In this document: positions 29,301 to 36,945 of the stretch, one piece after another
Layout: the number at the start of each line of letters is the position of its first letter
How positions within the stretch are numbered: position 1 is the first letter of the stretch
Source of the DNA: Bradyrhizobium sp. JYMT SZCCT0180
GTDB lineage: Bacteria > Pseudomonadota > Alphaproteobacteria > Rhizobiales > Xanthobacteraceae
Direction: 5' to 3'
Assembly: GCF_018130165.1 (NCBI RefSeq)
Contig: NZ_JAFCLZ010000003.1
Coordinates: 310,001-374,000 of the forward strand
Length of the DNA: 64,000 nucleotides
Made by a program: the position numbers and the translations under genes
The notes under the pieces: model-generated
What the model was told of the DNA's origin: nothing
Databases searched by the model: none
What the model saw: the letters and a program-made list of their open reading frames with translations, nothing else

Positions 29301-29432
29301 ATCACCATCATCGGGGGATTGTTCGTGTCCCAGATCCTCACTTTGTACACGACACCCGTGATCTACCTCCTGATCGACCGGTTGCGGCGGCGGTGGTCCG
29401 AACCGGCCGCAATCCAGGCGCCGGCGGAATAA
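26319..29432 (+). CDS. mdtC: RND efflux pump subunit, MdtC type
   Basis: 1037 aa. Same layout as its neighbour, with SVGFVVDDAIVMIEN in TM4 and GIVKKNGIMMVDFALD in TM10, so both subunits keep the proton-relay residues. A Gly-rich loop (GSGGGPGGGGSNRG) occurs in the second periplasmic region, near residues 605-620, where MdtB has none. Start codon overlaps the mdtB stop by one base, so equal translation of the two subunits is likely. Confidence 0.92.
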   Translation: MASISISEPFIRRPVGTTLLAIGLFLVGVVAYVFLPVSAVPNVDFPSIRVSATRPGADPSIMASTVAAPLERRLGQISGIDQITSTSSLGTTSIQLQFAIGRNIDRAARDVQAAINASLADLPSDLPSLPRFRKANPSAAPVFVLALTSKTLTTSAMYDVADTVIAQRISQVPGVGEVTVSGADQPAVRIALNPVALSNAGIATDDVRLAIVNSNPLGPVGIFNGGRQSETISTNKQMRTAAEFRDIIIKSSGGNFVRLSDVAEVEDSVRNSRSIAWFNKQPAVLIQITKQGDANVIDTVDRVRALLPELQQWLPGGVEISTLVDRTGTIRASVLDMQFTLLATAFLVMVVVFAFLRRLTPTIAAGVSVPLALAGTCAGMWLAGFSIDNLSLMALAISVGFVVDDAIVMIENMYRNLEQGMAPLAAALEGAKQIGFTVLSISLSLIAAFTPLIFMDGIVGRLLREFSLTLTFAIVVSTVVSLTVTPMICAHFIKEATSDRATWFDRLVEGTLSRTVSFYTWTLRRVLEFPYLTLVVFFATIALTVTLYIKTPKGYFPTDDSGFIIGSTRASPDISFQAMLGLQQQLADIVMADPAVAGIGSSLGSGGGPGGGGSNRGTMFISLKPPEERAGQSTSDVIDRLRRALYRVAGIRLFMFAAQDIRTGGRQSDSDYQYTLSSTDLDLLQKWAPIVGKRMETVEGITDVSSDRDPGGLQLSLVIDRKTASSLGVRVQDIDNALNNAFAQRQISIIYTQRNQYMVVLEIDPKFQADPSNLERIFVAGANDAQVPLSAVVRYQRGLSPLAVYHSQSFPSTTVSFNLLPNVPLEVATTNIQRAVDELHMPEGIRGSFDGNAGDFNKTSGRQPLLILGALVAMYIVLGVLYESLAHPLTIISTLPSAGLGALLALQVTNTPLTVIAFVGIILLIGIVKKNGIMMVDFALDAERHRGLSSADAIFEACTARFRPILMTTLAALFAGIPLVIATGPGTELRRPLGITIIGGLFVSQILTLYTTPVIYLLIDRLRRRWSEPAAIQAPAE

Positions 29433-29490
29433 TCGGAAGGATCGGCCCTGAATTGTTGATGGGGTGGGCGGCGCAGCGTATAGCGGGCGG

Positions 29491-30237
29491 ATGTCAAAAC
29501 AATCCGAAGCCAAGGCCACACCCGATGCAGAAGAAGTGCCGGAGTGCGCCGATTGCGGCAAACCGCTGCCTCTGTGCATCTGTGACAGCATCACGCCGAT
29601 CGAGAACAAGGTTTCTCTCCTGATCCTGCAGCATCCGCAGGAACAGGACCGGACGCTGGGTACGGCGCGCCTGACGGCGCTCCATTTTGGCGACGCCGTG
29701 CTCAAGATCGGATTGTCCTGGCCGAGCCTCTCCAAGGCGTTGGGGCGGCCGGTTGACGATCCCTCGCGCTGGGCGGTGCTGTATCTTGGTTCCGCCAAGG
29801 TCAGCGAGCTCGACACCGAGAACGAAATCGTCGCGATCAACCGCAAGGGCGAGATCGAACCGCATCAGCGCGCCATCCTCGGCGATATCGAGGGCATCGT
29901 GCTGCTCGACGGCACCTGGAGCCAGGCCAAGGCACTGTGGTGGCGCAACGCGTGGATGCTGAAATGCCAGCGGGTGATTCTTGGGCCCAAGCGCGCCTCG
30001 CGCTATGGAAAGCTCCGCAAGGAGCCGCGTGCCGACGGGCTCTCCACGATCGAGGCCGCGGCGATGCTGCTGGCGGGGCTGGAGAAGCGGCCCGACATCG
30101 CCGAGACGCTCAACGGCAGTTTCGAACGGCTGCTGACGCGATATCGCGAGGTTCAGACCACCATGCCGGAAATCGCACCCAAGCCGAAGAAGCGCGACTA
30201 CCGCCGCCGCAAAGGGGTTAAAGCCCGCGCCAAATAA
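29491..30237 (+). CDS. tapT: tRNA-uridine aminocarboxypropyltransferase (DTW domain)
   Basis: 248 aa from the ATG at 29491. The N-terminal zinc-type motif CADCGKPLPLCIC and the DTW-family signature LLDGTWSQAKAL identify the TapT/TuaA family, which makes acp3U in tRNA using S-adenosylmethionine. The C-terminus is Lys/Arg-rich, which would suit RNA binding. It stands 58 bp downstream of mdtC and is probably transcribed separately. Confidence 0.88.
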   Translation: MSKQSEAKATPDAEEVPECADCGKPLPLCICDSITPIENKVSLLILQHPQEQDRTLGTARLTALHFGDAVLKIGLSWPSLSKALGRPVDDPSRWAVLYLGSAKVSELDTENEIVAINRKGEIEPHQRAILGDIEGIVLLDGTWSQAKALWWRNAWMLKCQRVILGPKRASRYGKLRKEPRADGLSTIEAAAMLLAGLEKRPDIAETLNGSFERLLTRYREVQTTMPEIAPKPKKRDYRRRKGVKARAK

Positions 30238-30317
30238 TGCTAGCGATGGTTGCGAGCGATCGGTCGAACCGCCCGGTTGCCTGTCGCCAAAGCGGAAAAC
30301 GTCAGCGGAAAGTACCG

Positions 30318-30737
30318 ATGCAATCGCTTGAGTCACAACATGACGAGGTTGTCGTCGGGCCAAGCGACCGCAATTTCGGGTTCACGATGGCCGCGGTTTT
30401 TGCGCTGATCGGCGGTTACGGTCTGTACCAGGGTTCGTCTCATGCGCCGTTCTGGCTGGGCGCCGCCGCGGTGTTTGCAGGCCTGACCCTGTGGCGGCCG
30501 CAAACCCTGAACCTCGCCAACCGGGCATGGCTGAAGCTCGGGCTTCTGATGTACCGCGTGGTCAACCCCGTCATCATGGCCTTGCTTTTCTTTGGCACGA
30601 TCCTGCCGATTGGGCTGGCCATGCGCTTGTTCGGCAAGGATTTCCTCAACCTCGCAAGGGATCGTTCATCGCCGACCTATTGGCTGCCGCGCTCCGATCC
30701 GCGACCACCATCGCAATCCATGCGGCAGCAGTTCTAG
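30318..30737 (+). CDS. SxtJ-family membrane protein
   Basis: 139 aa from the ATG at 30318. Two or three hydrophobic segments (TMAAVFALIGGYGLY, APFWLGAAAVFAGLTLW, PVIMALLFFGTILPIGLAM) and the C-terminal PTYWLPR motif that marks the SxtJ family. SxtJ proteins are almost always encoded next to NodU/CmcH-type carbamoyltransferases, as here, where the transferase begins 5 bp downstream. Their exact role is unknown; membrane anchoring of the transferase is a guess. Confidence 0.82.
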   Translation: MQSLESQHDEVVVGPSDRNFGFTMAAVFALIGGYGLYQGSSHAPFWLGAAAVFAGLTLWRPQTLNLANRAWLKLGLLMYRVVNPVIMALLFFGTILPIGLAMRLFGKDFLNLARDRSSPTYWLPRSDPRPPSQSMRQQF

Positions 30738-30742
30738 GGTCC

Positions 30743-32575
30743 GTGCGCATCCTCGGCATCTCGGCATTCTACCACGACAGCGCCGCGGCTCTGCTGGTGG
30801 ACGGCAAGATCGTCGCCGCTGCACAGGAAGAGCGTTTCACGCGCAGGAAGCACGACCCGAATTTTCCGGCCGCCGCGATCCGTTATTGCCTGTCGGCAGC
30901 GGGCATCAGCGCAAGCGAACTCGACCACGTCGTGTTCTACGAAAAACCGTTCCTCAAATTCGAACGCCTGCTCGAGACTTACCTTGCATTCGCACCGCGC
31001 GGCTTTCAGTCGTTCCGGAAGGCGATACCGGTCTGGCTAAAGGAGAAGCTGTTCCAAAAACGCGTGCTCCGCGACCATCTCCTCGCGATCGACGGCGGCA
31101 TCGATTGGGAAGCGAAACTGCTGTTCGCCGATCATCACCAGAGCCACGCGGCTTCGGCGTTCTTTGCCTCGCCGTTTGCCGAGTCCGCGATCCTGACGCT
31201 GGACGGCGTCGGCGAATGGACGACGACGTCGGCCGGCTACGGCAGGGACAATGCGCTCGACCTGACGCGCGAGATCAATTTCCCGCACTCGGTGGGGCTG
31301 CTTTATTCGGCCTTCACCTATTACACCGGCTTCAGGGTCAATTCCGGCGAGTACAAGGTGATGGGCCTCGCGCCCTACGGCGAGCCGAAATATACCAAAC
31401 TGATCCTCGACCATCTCGTCGACCTCAAGGAGGACGGCAGCTTCCGGCTCGATCTGCAATATTTCGATTATTGCACCGGCCTGACCATGACCAACGGGCG
31501 GTTCGACAGACTGTTCGGCGGCAAGCCGCGCGAGCCGTCCGAGCGCCTCGACCAGCGCCACATGGATCTGGCCGCTTCCGTTCAGCAGGTGACGGAAGAG
31601 ATCGTGCTGCGGCTGACCCGCAGTCTGGCGCGCGAGGGGCAATCGGAGAATCTGTGTCTGGCTGGCGGCGTGGCGCTGAACTGCGTCGCCAACGGAAAAA
31701 TCCTGCGTGAGCGCACCTTCAAGAACCTATGGGTGCAACCCGCCGCGGGCGACGCCGGCGGCGCGGTCGGCGCGGCGTTGGCGGCGTATTATCAATTTGC
31801 CGGCAAGCCGCGGGCGACGCCCGTCGGCGATGCCATGGCGGGCGGCTATCTCGGGCCGTCATTCGCGCAAGCCGAGATCGAACAGCGCCTGGCGCAGGCA
31901 GGGGCGGTGTTCACGGCGCTCACCGAAGACGCGCTGATCGAAAGCACCGTCAAAGCGCTGGTTGCGGAGAAAGCGATCGGCTGGTTCCAGGGACGGATGG
32001 AATTCGGCCCGCGCGCGCTTGGAGCGCGGTCGATCCTCGGCGATCCCCGGTCACCGAGGATGCAGAGCTCGCTCAACCTGCGGGTCAAATTCCGTGAAAG
32101 TTTTCGTCCCTTCGCACCGGCCGTGTTGCGCGAGGATGTCGCCGAATGGTTCGAACTCGACGGCGACAGTCCGTACATGCAGATCGTCGCCGATGTGCTG
32201 AGGAAGCACCGCCGGCCCACCAATCCCGGTGATGAAAAGCTGTTCGGCATCGAGCGGCTCAATGTCCCGCGCTCGGACATACCGGCCGTCACGCACGTGG
32301 ATTATTCGGCGCGGATACAGACCGTGCATGCCGACACCAATGCGCGCTTTCATGCGCTGCTGACGGCCTTCAAGGCCGAAACCGGGTGTCCGGTGCTGGT
32401 CAACACCAGCTTCAATGTCCGCGGCGAGCCGATCGTGTGCACGCCGGAAGACGCCTTCCGCTGCTTCATGGGCAGCGATATCGAAGTGCTGGTGGTCGGC
32501 AATTGCTTCCTGCTCAAGGAAGACCAGCCGGCGTCGCTGAAGCTCGACTACAAGAATGCGTTCGACCTCGACTGA
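30743..32575 (+). CDS. NodU/CmcH-type carbamoyltransferase
   Basis: 610 aa from a GTG at 30743; the frame is open further upstream but overlaps the sxtJ gene. Kae1/ASKHA-type N-terminal domain (ILGISAFYHDSAAALL, HHQSHAASAFF, GGVALNCVANGKI) followed by the carbamoyltransferase C-terminal domain (MEFGPRALGARSILGDPR, VNTSFNVRGEPIVCTPEDA). It transfers carbamoyl from carbamoyl phosphate to a hydroxyl of a sugar or secondary metabolite. With no nod or other biosynthetic genes nearby, an envelope glycan is the likeliest acceptor; this is inference. Confidence 0.92.
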   Translation: MRILGISAFYHDSAAALLVDGKIVAAAQEERFTRRKHDPNFPAAAIRYCLSAAGISASELDHVVFYEKPFLKFERLLETYLAFAPRGFQSFRKAIPVWLKEKLFQKRVLRDHLLAIDGGIDWEAKLLFADHHQSHAASAFFASPFAESAILTLDGVGEWTTTSAGYGRDNALDLTREINFPHSVGLLYSAFTYYTGFRVNSGEYKVMGLAPYGEPKYTKLILDHLVDLKEDGSFRLDLQYFDYCTGLTMTNGRFDRLFGGKPREPSERLDQRHMDLAASVQQVTEEIVLRLTRSLAREGQSENLCLAGGVALNCVANGKILRERTFKNLWVQPAAGDAGGAVGAALAAYYQFAGKPRATPVGDAMAGGYLGPSFAQAEIEQRLAQAGAVFTALTEDALIESTVKALVAEKAIGWFQGRMEFGPRALGARSILGDPRSPRMQSSLNLRVKFRESFRPFAPAVLREDVAEWFELDGDSPYMQIVADVLRKHRRPTNPGDEKLFGIERLNVPRSDIPAVTHVDYSARIQTVHADTNARFHALLTAFKAETGCPVLVNTSFNVRGEPIVCTPEDAFRCFMGSDIEVLVVGNCFLLKEDQPASLKLDYKNAFDLD

Positions 32576-32699
32576 TCGAACAGCGAGGCGGATCGCGCGT
32601 TTCGGAAATCCACGGATTTGGAGTTGCAGAACTTTGTCGATGGGGAAACGAGGAAGGTTGCCTAACCCATTGGCGGGCTGTATTGATCCGCCCCGATGG

Positions 32700-32773
32700 G
32701 GCCACGTGGCGGAGTGGTTACGCAACGGTCTGCAAAACCGTGTACACCAGTTCAATTCTGGTCGTGGCCTCCA
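32700..32773 (+). tRNA. tRNA-Cys (GCA)
   Basis: Acceptor stem GGCCACG pairs perfectly with CGTGGCC, discriminator T, and an encoded CCA follows. Anticodon stem ACGGT/ACCGT frames a CTGCAAA loop with anticodon GCA. T-arm ACCAG/CTGGT with loop TTCAATT. 74 nt. Confidence 0.96.
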
Positions 32774-32847
32774 TCCATATAATCAATAACTTAGGTCGAT
32801 TATATGAGAGGCCGGACGAACTTCAGGCCGTCGTCAGGTCCAGGCGC

Positions 32848-33027
32848 TTAGCAGGAGGCGTACCAGCCTTCAGGAAACGGAACCAGCGGCCAGGGGGCGC
32901 GGTTGTCGTTGGCGGGGCGCGGCGTTCGACGAAAGGGCAGGGTCTGGGCCACGAAATCATCCTCCGGTATGGGCGCAATGGCCGTTTTCACGGCGTCCAG
33001 CAATAGGTCGAACTCAACTTCGCTCAT
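32848..33027 (-). CDS. Small hypothetical protein, 59 aa
   Basis: The open frame runs further upstream, but the ATG at 33027 gives a compact protein with an acidic amphipathic N-terminus (MSEVEFDLLLDAVKTAIAPI) and a C-terminal RPANDNRAPWPLVPFPEGW motif. A PANDNR stretch is common in short rhizobial proteins of unknown function. It lies on the strand opposite to tRNA-Cys, 75 bp from it. No domain recognised. Confidence 0.6.
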   Translation of the reverse strand: MSEVEFDLLLDAVKTAIAPIPEDDFVAQTLPFRRTPRPANDNRAPWPLVPFPEGWYASC

Positions 33028-33186
33028 CGCGCTCTCCGGGGTTGCAGAGCGCACGTTCTCAAAACCGGTTTGTTTCCAGATTGAACGGATCGATCCAATT
33101 TTATCGATCGGCCAGTCGCGGCAAACGTAGTTAGTAAATGGTTGATTCCCCGAGGGGCACGGTAGACCCGAACGCCCGGCACAAAG

Positions 33187-33202
33187 TGTGAGAAAAATCA
33201 CA
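33187..33202. promoter_or_regulatory. CRP-type palindrome upstream of the Cys-rich protein
   Basis: TGTGAGAAAAATCACA matches the TGTGA-N6-TCACA core of a CRP/FNR-family site in all ten defined positions. It lies 77 bp before the ATG at 33280, a plausible activator position. Which regulator binds in this organism is unknown. Confidence 0.6.
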
Positions 33203-33279
33203 TTCCACAAAAATTGTTCCGCGTATTCGTCGGATGACGTCCGTGCTGTCAAGCCGGGCCCGACTAGGGAGATGCGGAC

Positions 33280-33537
33280 ATGAAGACGCACGTGGCGCGT
33301 GTTGGAGCGGTACGCAGCCGGGTCCGCCGCGCTTCGATGGTTGGAATGCTCCTCGCGCTGTTCGCAGCAGGGTCGGCTAACGCCCAGCAGGGCACGCCCG
33401 AGCAACGCCGGGCCTGCACGCCCGACGTCTACCGCCTGTGCGCCGGTGAAATCCCCAATGCGCGCGCCATCACCACCTGCCTGCGCCGGCAGAAGGGAAG
33501 CCTGAGCCCGGCATGTGCGGCGGCGTTCGAGCAGTAG
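33280..33537 (+). CDS. Small exported Cys-rich protein
   Basis: 85 aa. An N-terminal twin-Arg-containing basic region and a hydrophobic stretch (MVGMLLALFAAGSANA) form a signal peptide ending about residue 35. The mature part of about 50 residues has four Cys in the spacing ACTPDVYRLC...TCLRRQKGSLSPAC, suggesting two disulfides in the periplasm. I know similar sequences as uncharacterised proteins in Bradyrhizobium. The 3' 132 bp recur as a headless copy at 34635-34766. A CRP-like site precedes it. Confidence 0.75.
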   Translation: MKTHVARVGAVRSRVRRASMVGMLLALFAAGSANAQQGTPEQRRACTPDVYRLCAGEIPNARAITTCLRRQKGSLSPACAAAFEQ

Positions 33538-33639
33538 CCGGTCAAGCTGTTGCGCCGGACCCCAGGGCGCGGCGCCCGTTCCCTTTACGAAGCGGGATCA
33601 TTTCCTTAGATGTGATGAAAACTTCGCATTCAGGGAGCG

Positions 33640-34575
33640 ATGCCGTCCATGAAAGTCACTGGATTGAAGGGCCCGCTTGCGGGCAAGGTCGCGCTGGTCG
33701 CAGGCGCCACCCGCGGCGCCGGCCGCGGCATTGCCGTTCAATTGGGGGCGGCCGGAGCGACGGTCTACGTGACCGGGCGCACGACGCGGCAGGCGCCGTC
33801 GGAAATGAACCGGCCGGAGACGATCGAGGAAACCGCCGATCTGGTGAATGCGGCCGGTGGCCACGGCATCGCGGTTCAGGTCGATCATCTCGAACCCACA
33901 CAGGTTCAGGGCCTGGTCGATCGCATCGCATTCGAGCACGGCGCCTTGCATATCCTGGTGAACGACATCTGGGGCGCCACCAGGATGGAGTGGAACAAGC
34001 CGGTGTGGGAATCCTCGCTCGACTATGGCCTGCGTACGCTCCGCCTCGCCATCGATACCCACGCCATCACCAGCCATTTCGCCGCGCCTTTGTTGATCAA
34101 GACGCGCGGTGGATTGGTGGTCGAGATGACTGACGGTACCGACGCCTACAACGCAACGAATTACCGGGTCTCGTTCTTCTACGATCTGGCCAAGGCGGCG
34201 GTGAACCGCATGGCCTTCGCTTTAGCCCATGAACTGGCGCCGCACGGTGGAACGGCTGTTGCGCTGACGCCGGGCTGGCTGCGCTCGGAAGCCATGCTCG
34301 ATGCCTACCGCGTCACTGAAGCGAACTGGCGCGATGCCACCAAGGTCCAGCCGCACTTTGCGATATCGGAGAGCCCGGCCTTCGTCGGCCGCGCCGTCGC
34401 CGCACTTGCCGGCGATCCCGACGTGGCACGCTGGAACGGAAAATCGCTGTCGAGCGGCGAACTGGCAACAATCTACGGATTTACCGATCTCGACGGCAGT
34501 AGGCCCGATGCGTGGCGATACGTCGTCGAGGTCCAGGACGCCGGCCGGCCCGCCAACGTGACCAGCTATCGCTGA
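33640..34575 (+). CDS. Short-chain dehydrogenase/reductase
   Basis: 311 aa. The Rossmann motif is GATRGAGRG near residue 24, the catalytic Tyr-Lys is in YDLAKAAVNRM, and the Asn-rich strand reads VNDIWGA instead of NNAG. It resembles the DHRS1-type branch with an extended C-terminus. Substrate unknown. It is flanked by the Cys-rich gene and its truncated copy, so the SDR gene may have been inserted or mobilised together with that repeat. Start ATG at 33640; 33649 is an alternative. Confidence 0.85.
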   Translation: MPSMKVTGLKGPLAGKVALVAGATRGAGRGIAVQLGAAGATVYVTGRTTRQAPSEMNRPETIEETADLVNAAGGHGIAVQVDHLEPTQVQGLVDRIAFEHGALHILVNDIWGATRMEWNKPVWESSLDYGLRTLRLAIDTHAITSHFAAPLLIKTRGGLVVEMTDGTDAYNATNYRVSFFYDLAKAAVNRMAFALAHELAPHGGTAVALTPGWLRSEAMLDAYRVTEANWRDATKVQPHFAISESPAFVGRAVAALAGDPDVARWNGKSLSSGELATIYGFTDLDGSRPDAWRYVVEVQDAGRPANVTSYR

Positions 34576-34634
34576 CTTGCCATTACTGACTTGCTATTTT
34601 CTGACTTGGGCGCGATCGGCACTCACATCTCCCG

Positions 34635-34766
34635 CGCCGGGCCTGCACGCCCGACGTCTACCGCCTGTGCGCCGGCGAAATCCCCAACGCGCGCGCCATC
34701 ACCGCCTGCCTGCGCCGGCAGAAGGGTAGCTTGAGCCCGGCATGCGCGGCGGTGTTCGAGCAGTAA
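34635..34766 (+). pseudogene. Headless duplicate of the small Cys-rich protein
   Basis: 132 bp aligned without gaps to 33406-33537 with 8 differences (about 94% identity). It encodes residues from RRACTPDVYRLC to the stop, but has no signal peptide and no in-frame start between it and an upstream TGA. Six of the eight changes are silent (one of them a TAG/TAA stop swap); the others are T to A and V for A. The bias suggests divergence between functional copies before truncation. Confidence 0.82.
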
Positions 34767-34914
34767 ATGATGGTCAACGTCCCGATTGTTAGGGTTGATT
34801 TCCCCGTTCGACGGTCGCAAGGCGTCTTCGCTGGACTCGCGTGAGCAGGGCCTTTATGCGGTACGGCTCTTCGCGGCGGTCAAAACCGTCTGTACGGCAG
34901 CTTGAGGATATCGA

Positions 34915-35298
34915 GTGGAAACCACCGCTTCCCTGAAACCACCCTGGCAACGCCCGCTCTACTTTACGCTTGGTTGTCTCTGCCTGGCGATAGGTATCGT
35001 CGCGCTGGTTGTGCCGCTGATTCCCGGTATCGTCTTTCTGGTGCTGGCAACGGCCTGCTTTTCGCGATCGTCGCCCAAGATGGAGATTTGGCTGACGACA
35101 CATCCGCGTTTCGGCAAGTTGATCAAGAACTGGCAATCGTCGGGCGCAATCCCTCGCGGAGCGAAGTGGATCATCACGATCAGCATGATCGCGAGCTTTT
35201 CGCTGATCTTTCTGGAAACGGACTCCCGGCCGCTTCAGGCCATCGTGGCCGCAATCATGATCGGCGTCCTCGTCTACGTCTGGCGGCGGCCGGAATAG
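34915..35298 (+). CDS. YbaN family (DUF454) membrane protein
   Basis: 127 aa from a GTG at 34915. Pattern typical of the family: LYFTLGCLCLAIGIVALVVP then LPGIVFL-like VPLIPGIVFLVLATACFSRSSP, FGKLIKNWQSSGAIPRGAKW and two C-terminal hydrophobic segments. Inner-membrane protein of unknown function. Transcribed alone, convergent with the tetR gene. Confidence 0.82.
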   Translation: METTASLKPPWQRPLYFTLGCLCLAIGIVALVVPLIPGIVFLVLATACFSRSSPKMEIWLTTHPRFGKLIKNWQSSGAIPRGAKWIITISMIASFSLIFLETDSRPLQAIVAAIMIGVLVYVWRRPE

Positions 35299-35362
35299 TT
35301 CAAGGACGGAAGCAGTGAAGACCACTATCCCGTCCATGGCGGGAGCAGGTCGCTGACCGTGG

Positions 35363-36019
35363 TCAGATATCCAGCGCCGCCAAATTCTTCGGCAGCATCC
35401 GCTTGAACAGCGTCAGCATGCGCGTGGCTTGCTTCGGTTCCAGCGCGATTGCGTGGCGCACGGTGGCTGCAATCAGCGTCATGATCAGCTGTGAGAACGA
35501 CACCAGCGCAGGTGAGGGCGCGTTCGGCGCGATCCGCCGCAGCGCCTCGTCGAGCAGACCGGCGAGATAAGCGCCGTCTTCCTCGTCGAGTTTTTGCAGC
35601 GCCCGGTCGGCCTGGGTGGCTTGCCAGATGTCGCGCATGACAGGTTCGTTGTTGAACATCTGGTAGTAGCTGTCGACAATACGACAGAGGGCCGGATGCA
35701 GGTCCCGGGCGCTCTTGACCGACGCCAGATCGCGGCGGACGCAATCTCGGCCAACGGCGTTGTAGCGTTCCGCCAGCGTGCCGATGATCGCGGTCTTGTC
35801 GGGGAAGTACTGATAGAGCGAGCCGAAGGCCACGCCGGTGCGCTCGACAATGTCGCTCATCCGGAACGCTTCGCTGCCCTTCTCGGCCATGATTTCCGCC
35901 GCACTTTCAAGGATGCGCTCGAACCGCTCCCGGCTGCGCTGCTGCGTCGGAACCAGCCGCGCCAGGCCTTGCGCGCCAGCTTCGGCCTGACCCGGTCCGG
36001 TTTTCTTCTTCGCCGCCAT
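35363..36019 (-). CDS. TetR-family transcriptional regulator
   Basis: 218 aa. The N-terminal helix-turn-helix is RMSDIVERTGVAFGSLYQYFPDKTAI, preceded by RILESAAEIMAEKG. The C-terminal ligand-binding half is divergent, as usual. It is divergently transcribed from an NmrA-like gene, and a perfect 19-bp palindrome lies between them, so it probably represses that operon and itself in response to a small molecule. Confidence 0.9.
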   Translation of the reverse strand: MAAKKKTGPGQAEAGAQGLARLVPTQQRSRERFERILESAAEIMAEKGSEAFRMSDIVERTGVAFGSLYQYFPDKTAIIGTLAERYNAVGRDCVRRDLASVKSARDLHPALCRIVDSYYQMFNNEPVMRDIWQATQADRALQKLDEEDGAYLAGLLDEALRRIAPNAPSPALVSFSQLIMTLIAATVRHAIALEPKQATRMLTLFKRMLPKNLAALDI

Positions 36020-36071
36020 CCACCACCACCCCGCTCAAAAAAGCCCTTGACCAACTTAATACGAGAGTTTA

Positions 36072-36090
36072 TCGCATTTGACAAATGCGA
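36072..36090. promoter_or_regulatory. Probable TetR operator
   Basis: TCGCATTTGACAAATGCGA is a perfect 9-bp inverted repeat around one base, in the gap between the divergent tetR and NmrA-like genes. TetR operators are typically palindromes of this size in exactly this position. It covers the ATG at 36085, which supports the downstream start at 36124. Confidence 0.75.
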
Positions 36091-36123
36091 GATATCCTCG
36101 TGTTTAATGAAGAGGGAATTTCG

Positions 36124-36945
36124 ATGTCGCAACTCCCGATCCTGATCATTGGCGGTACGGGCAAGACCGGCGCGCGCGTTGCCGCGCTGCTGCAGGCGCA
36201 AGGCGTAGCCACGCGCCCGGTTTCACGTTCCACTTCCGTGCCGTTCGACTGGAATGATCCGCAGACCTGGCCTGCCGCGCTGGATGGCGTATCCAGCGCC
36301 TATGTCACCTACCAGCCGGATCTGGCGGTGGAGGGATCGACCGAAGCCATCACCGAACTCAGCCGGCTCGCGCGCAAAAACGGCCTGCAGCGCCTCATGC
36401 TGCTGTCGGGCCGCGGCGAGCCTGGCGCGCAACGCGCCGAGGCGGCGTTGCAGGCCTCCGGCGTGCCATGGACCATCGTCCGCGCCAGCTGGTTCAACCA
36501 GAATTTCTCGGAAGGCTATCTGATCGACGGCGTCAAGGCGGGCGAGGTCGCGTTGCCGGCGGGCGCAGTGCTTGAACCCTTCATCGACGCCGACGATATC
36601 GCCGACGTGGTGGTGGCGGCGCTTGGCGACGAGCGTCACGCCGGCAAGCTCTATGAAGTGACCGGCCCGCGCGCGCTCACTTTTGCACAAGCCGTGGCCG
36701 AGATATCAACCGCCGCCGGCCGGCCGATCGGCTACCGGCAGATCTCGCCGGAAGCGTTTGCCGCCGGCATGCGGCCGTTCGTCCCTGAAGAGATCGTCGC
36801 TCTCATGGACGAACTCTTCACCGTCGTGCTCGACGGGCGCAACAGCCGCATTGCCGATGGCGTCGAGCAGGCGCTCGGCCGTCCGCCCCGCGATTTCGCC
36901 GATTATGCCCGCAGGGTCGCTATGACCGGGGTCTGGAGGGCATGA
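36124..36945 (+). CDS. NmrA-like NAD(P)-binding protein
   Basis: 273 aa from the ATG at 36124, which has a GAGGGA ribosome site; the ATG at 36085 lies inside the operator palindrome. N-terminal Rossmann motif IIGGTGKTGARV. The sequence resembles atypical SDR/NmrA proteins that reduce quinones or sense redox state (MLLSGRGEPGAQRAEAAL, PWTIVRASWFNQNF). Coupled by a 4-bp overlap to the DUF1772 gene; both are likely induced when the TetR repressor releases. Confidence 0.86.
   Translation: MSQLPILIIGGTGKTGARVAALLQAQGVATRPVSRSTSVPFDWNDPQTWPAALDGVSSAYVTYQPDLAVEGSTEAITELSRLARKNGLQRLMLLSGRGEPGAQRAEAALQASGVPWTIVRASWFNQNFSEGYLIDGVKAGEVALPAGAVLEPFIDADDIADVVVAALGDERHAGKLYEVTGPRALTFAQAVAEISTAAGRPIGYRQISPEAFAAGMRPFVPEEIVALMDELFTVVLDGRNSRIADGVEQALGRPPRDFADYARRVAMTGVWRA

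Noticed and set aside
36085-36123. Upstream ATG for the NmrA-like gene
   Set aside because: It lies inside the 19-bp palindrome; the ATG at 36124 has its own GAGGGA site.
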